Assembly (NCBI GenBank): GCA_019417045.1
Contig: DXWE01000116.1
Location: forward strand, 1 to 5,260
Direction: 5' to 3'
Source: Oscillospiraceae bacterium
Lineage (GTDB): Bacteria; Bacillota; Clostridia; Oscillospirales; Acutalibacteraceae
Length of the DNA: 5,260 nucleotides
The notes under the pieces were generated by a model. It searched no databases, was not told where the DNA came from, and saw only the letters and a list, made by a program, of their open reading frames with translations. This document shows positions 1 to 5,260 of this stretch, piece after piece. Both the position numbers and the translations under genes were made by a program. Position 1 is the first letter of the stretch, and each line of letters opens with the position of its first letter.

Positions 1-275
1 ACGTACACCCGTCGCTCATCCCCTCCTTCTGCGGGGACGGGTTTTACGGGCTGCGGGTGCACCGGGCCGCGCTCGAGTACGGCGTGAAGGTGACCGGGGC
101 GACCGTACACTTTGTCAACGAGGTGACGGACGGCGGTGAGATCCTGCTGCAAAAGGCGGTGGACGTGCTGCCGGGCGACACGCCCGAGACGCTGCAGCGC
201 CGGGTGATGGAGCAGGCGGAGTGGCAGCTGCTGCCGCAGGCGGTGCGGCTGCTGTGCAGCGGCGAGATAGAGTGA
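1..275 (+). CDS. purN: Phosphoribosylglycinamide formyltransferase, 3' part (PurN)
   Basis: C-terminal part of GAR transformylase, which moves a formyl group from 10-formyltetrahydrofolate to GAR to make FGAR, the third step of purine synthesis (cytosolic). The reading frame is open from the left edge: codons begin at base 3, and bases 1-2 (AC) fit the end of an Asn codon. The first visible residues, VHPSLIPSF, match the PurN active-site segment N-x-HPSLLP, with the catalytic His at 6-8. The second signature, HFVNEVTDGG, carries the catalytic Asp at 129-131. The C-terminus (TPETLQRRVMEQAEWQLLPQAVRLL) is typical of the family. Roughly the first half of the protein, including most of the GAR-binding N-terminal domain, lies outside the window. 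A GTG at 57 could be mistaken for a start but lies inside the conserved domain. The stop is 13 bases before the IMP cyclohydrolase gene, which suggests co-transcription. Identification is firm. Confidence 0.96.
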   Translation, partial: VHPSLIPSFCGDGFYGLRVHRAALEYGVKVTGATVHFVNEVTDGGEILLQKAVDVLPGDTPETLQRRVMEQAEWQLLPQAVRLLCSGEIE

Positions 276-280
276 GGAGG
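274..280 (+). promoter_or_regulatory. Ribosome binding site of the IMP cyclohydrolase gene
   Basis: GAGGAGG, overlapping the last two bases of the purN stop codon, sits 8 bases before the ATG at 289. It favours that start over the ATG at 281, which directly abuts the motif and opens a different frame. Confidence 0.75.
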
Positions 281-288
281 ATGGGAAG

Positions 289-996
289 ATGCAACTGCAA
301 AGACTTGAGGAGGCGCTTGGCGCCACGGCCTATCCGGGCCGCGGGATCGTGATCGGCAAGAGCGGGGACGGGCGGCGGATGGTGGTGCTCTATTTCATCA
401 TGGGGCGCAGCGAGAACAGCCGCAACCGCGTGTTTGTCGCGGATGGTGACGGGATCCGCACACAGGCGTTTGACGAGAGCAAGATGAGCGATCCGTCGCT
501 CATTATTTATGCGCCGGTGCGGGTACATGCCCGCGGCACGATCGTCACCAACGGCGACCAGACCGACACGATTTACGATGCGCTGTCGGCAGGGGGGAGT
601 TTTGAGGAAGCCCTGCGCACCCGCACCTTTGAGCCGGATGCCCCCAATTATACCCCCCGTATCTCCGGGATGGTGTACAGCGGGGAGGACCGGTACAGCC
701 TGTCGATTCTCAAGAGCGGCGACGGCGATCCCGCCGTGACCCGCCGGCAGTTCTTCGACTTCTGCGGTACCCCCGCCGGCACCGGCCATTTTATCCACAC
801 CTATCAGGGGGACGGCAGCCCGCTGCCCTCGTTTGAGGGAGAGCCTGTCCCGGTGGCGCTGTGCGGCTCGTTGGAAACACTGGCCGACGCCGCTTGGAAC
901 AGCCTGGACCCGGACAATAAGGTGTCCCTGTTTGCGCGGGAGATCGATATAACAACAGGTAGATTTCAAACAAAAATATACAATAAGAACATTTGA
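289..996 (+). CDS. purO: IMP cyclohydrolase, stand-alone PurO type
   Basis: Predicted to close the ring of FAICAR to give IMP, the last step of de novo purine synthesis. The 235-residue protein resembles the IMP_cyclohyd family (PF07826, founded on archaeal PurO, Ntn-hydrolase-like fold) and not the MGS-like N-terminal domain of ordinary bacterial PurH. Conserved-looking blocks are YPGRGIVIG (15-23), YFIMGRSENSRNR (35-47), DPSLIIYAPVR (68-78), VTNGDQTD (86-93), EPDAPNYTPRISG (115-127) and GTGHFIHTYQGDG (164-176). No signal peptide or membrane segment is seen, so it should be cytosolic. The length fits the clostridial members I recall. The ATG at 289 is supported by GAGGAGG 8 bases upstream. 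It lies between purN and an AICAR transformylase gene that lacks a cyclohydrolase domain, which supports the role strongly. The last ~18 codons are unusually AT-rich compared with the rest. The assignment rests on recalled family motifs plus context; the catalytic residues were not individually verified. Confidence 0.9.
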   Translation: MQLQRLEEALGATAYPGRGIVIGKSGDGRRMVVLYFIMGRSENSRNRVFVADGDGIRTQAFDESKMSDPSLIIYAPVRVHARGTIVTNGDQTDTIYDALSAGGSFEEALRTRTFEPDAPNYTPRISGMVYSGEDRYSLSILKSGDGDPAVTRRQFFDFCGTPAGTGHFIHTYQGDGSPLPSFEGEPVPVALCGSLETLADAAWNSLDPDNKVSLFAREIDITTGRFQTKIYNKNI

Positions 997-1004
997 AAGG
1001 GGAG
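996..1004 (+). promoter_or_regulatory. Ribosome binding site of the AICAR transformylase gene
   Basis: AAAGGGGAG begins at the last base of the cyclohydrolase stop codon and ends 6 bases before the ATG at 1011. It decides the start: the in-frame TTG at 993, which overlaps the preceding stop, would place this motif inside the coding region and add six residues (MKGERA) absent from the family. Confidence 0.7.
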
Positions 1005-1010
1005 CGTGCC

Positions 1011-2186
1011 ATGCAGGAACTGGGGCTGAAATACGGGTGCAATCCGAACCAGGTGCCCGCGCGGATCTTCATGCGCGACGGGAGCGACCTGCCGATCGCC
1101 GTGCTCAACGGGCGGCCGGGCTACATCAATTTTATGGACGCGTTCAACAGCTGGCAGCTGGTGCGCGAACTGAAGGAGGCGACCGGCCTGCCGGCGGCGG
1201 CCTCGTTCAAGCATGTCAGTCCGGCGGGTGCGGCGCTCGGCCTGCCGTTGTCCGACACGCTGAAGCAGATCTATTTTGTGGAGGATCTGGAGCTCTCCCC
1301 GATCGCGTGCGCCTATGCCCGTGCGCGGGGGGCGGACCGCATGTCCTCCTATGGCGACTGGGCGGCGCTGTCCGACCCGTGCGACGCCGCGACCGCCCGG
1401 CTGCTCGCCCGGGAGGTGTCCGACGGGATCATCGCGCCGGATTACACGGAGGAGGCGCTTGAAATCCTGAAAACCAAGCGCAAAGGCGGCTATAATGTGG
1501 TCAAAATCGACCCGAACTACCGGCCTGCCGCGCAGGAATACAAGGATGTGTTCGGGATCACGTTTGAACAGGGACACAACAACGTGAAGATTGACGGCAG
1601 TCTGTTTGAGAATTTGGTGACGGAGAACAAAAACCTGCCCCCCGAGGCGGTGCGCGACCTGACGGTGGCGTTGATTACACTGAAATACACCCAGTCGAAC
1701 TCGGTCTGCTACGCCAAGGATGGACAGGCGATCGGGGTCGGCGCCGGGCAGCAGAGCCGGATCCACTGCACGCGGCTCGCGGGCAATAAGGCGGACAACT
1801 GGTGGCTGCGGCAGCATCCGCAGGTCCTCTCGCTGCCGTTTCGGGCGGACATCCGCCGCCCCGACCGGGATAATACCATTGACGTATACATCTCGGAGGA
1901 GTACGAGGATGTGCTGAGAGATGGCGCGTGGCAGCAGTTCTTTACCGAGCAGCCGGCTGTGCTCACCCGCGAACAGAAGCGCGCGTGGCTCGACCAGCTG
2001 ACCGGCGTGTCGCTCGGGTCGGATGCGTTTTTCCCGTTTGGGGACAACATCGAGCGCGCGCACAAGTCGGGCGTGTGCTATATCGCCCAGCCGGGCGGCT
2101 CGATCCGGGACGACCACGTGATCGACACCTGCAACCGATATGGCATCGCGATGGTGTGCAACGGCCTGCGGCTGTTCCACCACTGA
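1011..2186 (+). CDS. purH: AICAR formyltransferase, stand-alone (PurH C-terminal domain)
   Basis: Transfers a formyl group from 10-formyltetrahydrofolate to AICAR, making FAICAR. The 391-residue protein corresponds to only the transformylase half (AICARFT_IMPCHas, PF01808) of bifunctional PurH/ATIC; the cyclohydrolase domain is absent and its function is supplied by the preceding gene. Motifs in order: LKYGCNPNQ (6-14), SFKHVSPAGAA (65-75) with K67-H68 equivalent to the catalytic Lys266-His267 of human ATIC, RGADRMSSYGDW (106-117), TQSNSVCYAKDGQ (227-239), GAGQQSRIHCTRLAG (244-258), SSDAFFPF-like GSDAFFPFGDN, PGGSIRDD, and the C-terminal LRLFHH. From memory, this pattern resembles the animal ATIC transformylase domain more than E. 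coli PurH. The ATG at 1011 is chosen because of the GGGGAG motif 6 bases upstream and because the protein then begins at the conserved segment. It starts 14 bases after the cyclohydrolase stop, an arrangement suited to balanced production of the two enzymes. The symbol is used loosely, since only one PurH activity is encoded. Confidence 0.95.
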   Translation: MQELGLKYGCNPNQVPARIFMRDGSDLPIAVLNGRPGYINFMDAFNSWQLVRELKEATGLPAAASFKHVSPAGAALGLPLSDTLKQIYFVEDLELSPIACAYARARGADRMSSYGDWAALSDPCDAATARLLAREVSDGIIAPDYTEEALEILKTKRKGGYNVVKIDPNYRPAAQEYKDVFGITFEQGHNNVKIDGSLFENLVTENKNLPPEAVRDLTVALITLKYTQSNSVCYAKDGQAIGVGAGQQSRIHCTRLAGNKADNWWLRQHPQVLSLPFRADIRRPDRDNTIDVYISEEYEDVLRDGAWQQFFTEQPAVLTREQKRAWLDQLTGVSLGSDAFFPFGDNIERAHKSGVCYIAQPGGSIRDDHVIDTCNRYGIAMVCNGLRLFHH

Positions 2187-2201
2187 GACGCTGACAAACC
2201 C

Positions 2202-2228
2202 AGGCGGTGGGGCACAGCCCTGCCGCTT
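2202..2228 (+). other. Hairpin between the AICAR transformylase gene and purD
   Basis: A continuous 12-bp stem (2202-2213 with 2217-2228) closes a three-base ACA loop. The core GCGGTGGGGC / GCCCTGCCGC pairs fully with two G-U wobbles, and the outer A-U and G-U pairs extend it. It starts 15 bases after the transformylase stop and ends 9 bases before the purD ribosome binding site. Only three T residues (2227-2229) lie at its 3' side, two of them inside the stem, so it is a poor intrinsic terminator. It may be a leaky terminator, a stabiliser of the upstream mRNA 3' end or a processing site. The structure is seen in the sequence; the function is inferred. Confidence 0.45.
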
Positions 2229-2237
2229 TGACCGGAT

Positions 2238-2246
2238 AAGGAGGAG
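2238..2246 (+). promoter_or_regulatory. Ribosome binding site of purD
   Basis: AAGGAGGAG, a near-perfect Shine-Dalgarno sequence, ends 6 bases before the ATG at 2253 and fixes the purD start, after which the protein begins directly with its nucleotide-fold strand. Confidence 0.8.
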
Positions 2247-2252
2247 AACGGC

Positions 2253-3563
2253 ATGACGATTGTGGTGGTCGGCGGCGGCGGCCGCGAGCACGCCATCATC
2301 CAAAAGCTGCGGGAGAACCCGGCGGTGACGGAGGTGTATGCGCTGCCGGGCAACGGGGGCATTTCGTTTGACGCGACCTGCGTCCCGATCAAGGCCACCG
2401 ACCTCGATCAGGTGGTGACGTTCTGCCGGGAGAAGCGGCCGGACCTGGTGGTGGTCGCGCCGGACGATCCGCTGGTGCTGGGGCTGGTCGACCGGCTGGA
2501 GGCGGCGGGAATCCGCGCGTTCGGCCCGAACGCGGCTGCCGCCCGGATCGAGGGCAGCAAGGTGTTCTCAAAAAACCTGATGAAAAAATACGGAATCCCG
2601 ACCGCGCGGTACGAGGTGTTTGACGACCCGCACGCGGCGTTGCAGTATATCCGGCAGACCAATACCTACCCCATTGTTATCAAAGCGGACGGGCTGGCAC
2701 TCGGAAAAGGGGTGCTGATCCCAACCTCTTATGAGGAAGCGGCGGACGCGATTCGCTCGATCATGGAGGACAAGGTATTCGGGGCGAGCGGCAACCGCGT
2801 GGTGGTGGAGGAATTCCTCGAGGGGCCGGAGGTGTCGGTGCTCGCCTTCACGGACGGGGAGACGGTGGCGCCGATGGTGTCCTCGATGGATCACAAGCGT
2901 GCGCTGGACGGGGACAAGGGCCTCAACACCGGCGGGATGGGCACGGTGGCCCCGAACCCGTACTACACGGACGCGGTGGCACAGGAGTGCATGGACAAGA
3001 TCTTCCTGCCGACCCTGCGCGCCATGCAGACAGAGGGATGCCCGTTCAAGGGGTGCCTCTATTTCGGGCTGATGCTCACCAAAGACGGCCCGAAGGTGAT
3101 CGAATACAACTGCCGGTTCGGCGACCCGGAGACGCAGGTGGTGCTCCCGCTGATGGAGAGCGATCTGCTCACCGTGATGAACGCGACGATCGACGGGACA
3201 CTGCGGGACATTCCCGTGACCTTCCGGGACGAGGCCGCGTGCTGCGTGGTGCTCGCCTCGGGCGGCTATCCGCAGAAATACGAGACCGGCAAACCCATTA
3301 CGGGCCTCACAGACGGCGGCCTGTCCGGCGCGCGGGTGTACCATGCGGGCACCAGGTGCGAGGGGGACACGCTGCTGACCGCGGGCGGCCGGGTGCTCGG
3401 GGTGACGGCGACCGCGCCCACCCTGCGTGAGGCGGTGGACAGGGCGTATGCGGCGAGCGAAAAGATTGCGTTTGACGGGTTGCACAAGCGGACGGATATC
3501 GGCGCGCGGGCGCTGGCCGCTGCCAAGGCAGAGCCGGAGGATGGTGCAGCCGCCCGGCAATAG
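2253..3563 (+). CDS. purD: Phosphoribosylamine--glycine ligase (GAR synthetase)
   Basis: Joins phosphoribosylamine and glycine using ATP to make GAR, the second step of purine synthesis. The 436 residues match the usual length of monofunctional bacterial PurD (about 420-430). The N-terminal domain opens with IVVVGGGGREHAI (3-15). The ATP-grasp region contains YPIVIKADGLALGKGV (139-154), the glycine-rich NTGGMGTVAPNPYY (225-238) and the PurD signature RFGDPETQ (288-295), whose acidic residues are expected to bind Mg-ATP. The C-terminal domain (roughly 325-425) ends ordinarily, followed by a short Ala-rich tail. No fusion to PurM or PurN, as in eukaryotes, is present. It follows the transformylase gene after 66 bases containing a hairpin, and precedes purL by 58 bases. 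PurD makes the substrate of PurN, and PurN makes the substrate of PurL, so the three neighbours act in sequence. Confidence 0.98.
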   Translation: MTIVVVGGGGREHAIIQKLRENPAVTEVYALPGNGGISFDATCVPIKATDLDQVVTFCREKRPDLVVVAPDDPLVLGLVDRLEAAGIRAFGPNAAAARIEGSKVFSKNLMKKYGIPTARYEVFDDPHAALQYIRQTNTYPIVIKADGLALGKGVLIPTSYEEAADAIRSIMEDKVFGASGNRVVVEEFLEGPEVSVLAFTDGETVAPMVSSMDHKRALDGDKGLNTGGMGTVAPNPYYTDAVAQECMDKIFLPTLRAMQTEGCPFKGCLYFGLMLTKDGPKVIEYNCRFGDPETQVVLPLMESDLLTVMNATIDGTLRDIPVTFRDEAACCVVLASGGYPQKYETGKPITGLTDGGLSGARVYHAGTRCEGDTLLTAGGRVLGVTATAPTLREAVDRAYAASEKIAFDGLHKRTDIGARALAAAKAEPEDGAAARQ

Positions 3564-3607
3564 GGGGATCGGGCCGACGGATTTACAACAACCTACCCAT
3601 GACAGAC

Positions 3608-3614
3608 GAAGGAG
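3608..3614 (+). promoter_or_regulatory. Ribosome binding site of purL
   Basis: GAAGGAG lies 7 bases before the ATG at 3622. The nearby ATG at 3599 is out of frame and upstream of the motif, so 3622 is the likely start. The rest of the purD-purL gap (3564-3607) shows no clear promoter or terminator. Confidence 0.75.
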
Positions 3615-3621
3615 TGGCATC

Positions 3622-5260
3622 ATGGCGGTCTATCGAGTGTTTGTGGAGAAAAAGCCGGGATTTACGGTGGAGGCAGAGCATCTGCTGCAAAACATCCGCA
3701 CCCAGCTGCGCGTGGAGAATCTGACCTCGCTGCGCCTGTTCAACCGGTACGATGTGGAGGGGATCGACGAAGCGCTGTTTGAAGCGTGCAAGGCGGGGGT
3801 GTTCGCCGAGCCGCAGTCGGACAACGTGTTTGCCGAGCTGCCGCAGACGCAGGACACCGTGTTTGCGGTGGAGTACCTGCCCGGCCAGTTCGACCAGCGG
3901 GCGGATTCATGCGCCCAGTGCATCCAGTTTGTCTCCCAAGGGGAGCGCCCGCTCGTGCGCAGCGCGAAGGTGTATCTGCTGGGGGGCAATTTATCGGAAA
4001 TCGATTTGGCCGCGATCCGGAAGTTTCTGGTCAACCCGGTGGAGGCACGGGAGGCGTCGCTCGACAAGCCGGAGACGCTGCGCGTGCAGTATGAGATCCC
4101 GACCACAGTGGAGACGCTGCACGGGTTTCTGGCCCTCGACCGGGCGGGGCTGGAGGCGTTTGTCGAGCAGTACGCGCTCGCGATGGACGCGGACGACATC
4201 GCCTTTTGCCAGCGGTATTTCCAGAGCGAGCGCCGCGACCCCACCCTCACCGAAATCCGCATGATCGACACCTACTGGTCGGACCACTGCCGGCATACGA
4301 CCTTCGGCACGATTCTCGACCGGGTGGAGATCGACCAGCCTGCGGCAAAGCGCACCTTCGAGGCCTATCAGGAGATGCGGCAGACGGTGTATGCCGGCAA
4401 GGATAAGCCGATGACCCTGATGGATCTCGCGGTCATCGGGGCGAAATACTTGAAGAAGACCGGGGCGCTGCAGCGGCTCGACGAGTCCGAGGAGATCAAC
4501 GCCTGTTCGGTGAAGATCGATGTGGATGTGGACGGGAAGACAGAGCCGTGGCTGCTGCTTTTCAAAAACGAGACGCACAACCACCCGACCGAGATCGAGC
4601 CGTTCGGCGGCGCTGCGACCTGTATCGGCGGCGCGATCCGCGACCCGCTGTCCGGGCGCAGCTATGTGTACCAGGCCATGCGCGTGACGGGCGCAGCGGA
4701 TCCGCTGCGCCCGGTGGAGGAGACGCTGCCCGGCAAGCTGCCGCAGCGCACCATCTCGACCACCGCCGCAGCGGGCTACAGCTCCTACGGCAACCAGATC
4801 GGGCTGGCGACAGGTCTGGTCAACGAGATCTATCACGACGGCTATGTCGCCAAACGGCTGGAGATCGGCGCGGTGGTGGGCGCAACGCCGGAGAAGAACG
4901 TGCGCCGCGAGCGGCCGGTGCCGGGCGACGTGGTCGTCCTGCTCGGCGGGCGCACCGGCCGGGACGGCTGCGGCGGCGCGACCGGCTCCTCCAAATCGCA
5001 TACCAAGAGCTCGCTCGAGAGCTGCGGCGCGGAGGTGCAGAAGGGCAACGCCCCGGAGGAGCGCAAGCTGCAGCGCCTGTTCCGCAACCCGGCGGTCACC
5101 CGCCTGATCAAGCGGTGCAACGATTTCGGGGCGGGCGGCGTGTCGGTCGCGATCGGCGAGCTGGCCGACGGGCTGGTCATTGATTTGAACAGGGTCCCGA
5201 AGAAATACGAGGGGCTGGACGGCACCGAGCTCGCGATCTCCGAGTCGCAGGAGCGTATGG
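3622..5260 (+). CDS. purL: Phosphoribosylformylglycinamidine synthase, single-chain clostridial type, 5' part
   Basis: FGAM synthase converts FGAR, glutamine and ATP to FGAM, the fourth step of purine synthesis. The frame is open without a stop from the ATG at 3622 to the right edge (546 complete codons). Its N-terminal ~150 residues (MAVYRVFVEKK...) should be the PurS-like domain. The linker has TYWSDHCRHTTF (217-228). The first AIRS-type ATP-binding domain has FKNETHNHPTEIEPFGGAA (314-332), followed by CIGGAIRDPLSGR. Further on are GGRTGRDGCGGATGSS (442-457), CNDFGAGGVSVAIGELADG and the SESQERM segment at the edge. The fused N-terminal domain and these motif variants fit the single-chain family of Clostridia and relatives (TIGR01857, about 1240 residues as I recall), not the separate PurS/PurQ/PurL of Bacillus. 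If so, the second synthetase half and a C-terminal glutaminase domain lie beyond the window. The codon use matches the neighbours, and the 58-base gap after purD fits one operon. Confidence 0.96.
   Translation, partial: MAVYRVFVEKKPGFTVEAEHLLQNIRTQLRVENLTSLRLFNRYDVEGIDEALFEACKAGVFAEPQSDNVFAELPQTQDTVFAVEYLPGQFDQRADSCAQCIQFVSQGERPLVRSAKVYLLGGNLSEIDLAAIRKFLVNPVEAREASLDKPETLRVQYEIPTTVETLHGFLALDRAGLEAFVEQYALAMDADDIAFCQRYFQSERRDPTLTEIRMIDTYWSDHCRHTTFGTILDRVEIDQPAAKRTFEAYQEMRQTVYAGKDKPMTLMDLAVIGAKYLKKTGALQRLDESEEINACSVKIDVDVDGKTEPWLLLFKNETHNHPTEIEPFGGAATCIGGAIRDPLSGRSYVYQAMRVTGAADPLRPVEETLPGKLPQRTISTTAAAGYSSYGNQIGLATGLVNEIYHDGYVAKRLEIGAVVGATPEKNVRRERPVPGDVVVLLGGRTGRDGCGGATGSSKSHTKSSLESCGAEVQKGNAPEERKLQRLFRNPAVTRLIKRCNDFGAGGVSVAIGELADGLVIDLNRVPKKYEGLDGTELAISESQERM

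Noticed and set aside
57..59. GTG at 57 as the start of a 72-residue protein.
   Set aside because: The frame is open to the left edge and encodes the PurN active-site HPS motif just upstream, so this is an internal codon of purN.
925..984. Internal promoter in the AT-rich end of the cyclohydrolase gene.
   Set aside because: -10-like TATAAC (948-953) and TATACA (977-982) exist, but no TTGACA-like hexamer lies 16-18 bases upstream of either, so it is not listed as a feature.
993..1010. TTG at 993 as the start of the AICAR transformylase, overlapping the cyclohydrolase stop.
   Set aside because: It has no ribosome binding site of its own and would translate through the GGGGAG motif that serves the ATG at 1011.
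966..2303. A 445-codon open frame on the - strand opposite the AICAR transformylase gene.
   Set aside because: It is a shadow of the strong G/C third-position bias of the + strand gene. The translation is rich in Arg, His, Val and Pro with no recognisable domain, and the + strand product is unmistakable.
3549..3576. Possible terminator hairpin at the end of purD.
   Set aside because: Only about five consecutive pairs (GCCCG with CGGGC) with a 13-base loop and no T-run; too weak to support.
2568..3623. A 351-codon open frame on the - strand opposite purD.
   Set aside because: It lies in the antisense of a highly conserved gene, has low-complexity Arg/His-rich composition, and no family motif was seen.
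3991..5001. A 336-codon open frame on the - strand opposite purL.
   Set aside because: Same shadow effect from codon bias; the + strand carries continuous PurL motifs through the whole interval.

Overview
The window is a tightly packed stretch of a de novo purine biosynthesis operon, with all genes on the + strand. In order: the 3' end of purN, a stand-alone PurO-type IMP cyclohydrolase, a stand-alone AICAR transformylase (the C-terminal half of a usual PurH), purD, and the first 546 codons of a large single-chain purL that runs off the right edge. Gaps between genes are 13 to 66 bases. Each start has a good purine-rich ribosome binding site, and no convincing promoter is seen. The genes are therefore probably co-transcribed from a promoter upstream of the window.

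The sequence is GC-rich (roughly 60-65% by eye) with G/C-ending codons. The ribosome binding sites are strong and Firmicute-like. The purN / IMP cyclohydrolase / AICAR transformylase / purD / purL order, with separate cyclohydrolase and transformylase genes and a clostridial single-chain PurL, points to a GC-rich member of the Clostridia, probably Oscillospiraceae/Ruminococcaceae. This placement is inferred from gene content and recalled family features, not from a search.

Together the enzymes cover five steps of the pathway: PurD (PRA to GAR), PurN (GAR to FGAR), PurL (FGAR to FGAM), AICAR transformylase (AICAR to FAICAR) and IMP cyclohydrolase (FAICAR to IMP). The remaining steps (purF, purM, purE/K, purC, purB) must be encoded elsewhere, likely upstream or downstream.

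I see no mobile element, CRISPR array, RNA gene or undescribed system. This is mostly ordinary housekeeping DNA. The points of interest are the split final two steps, with an archaeal-type cyclohydrolase beside a transformylase that looks like the animal ATIC domain; a 12-bp hairpin between the transformylase gene and purD; and a sharply AT-rich patch at the end of the cyclohydrolase gene.
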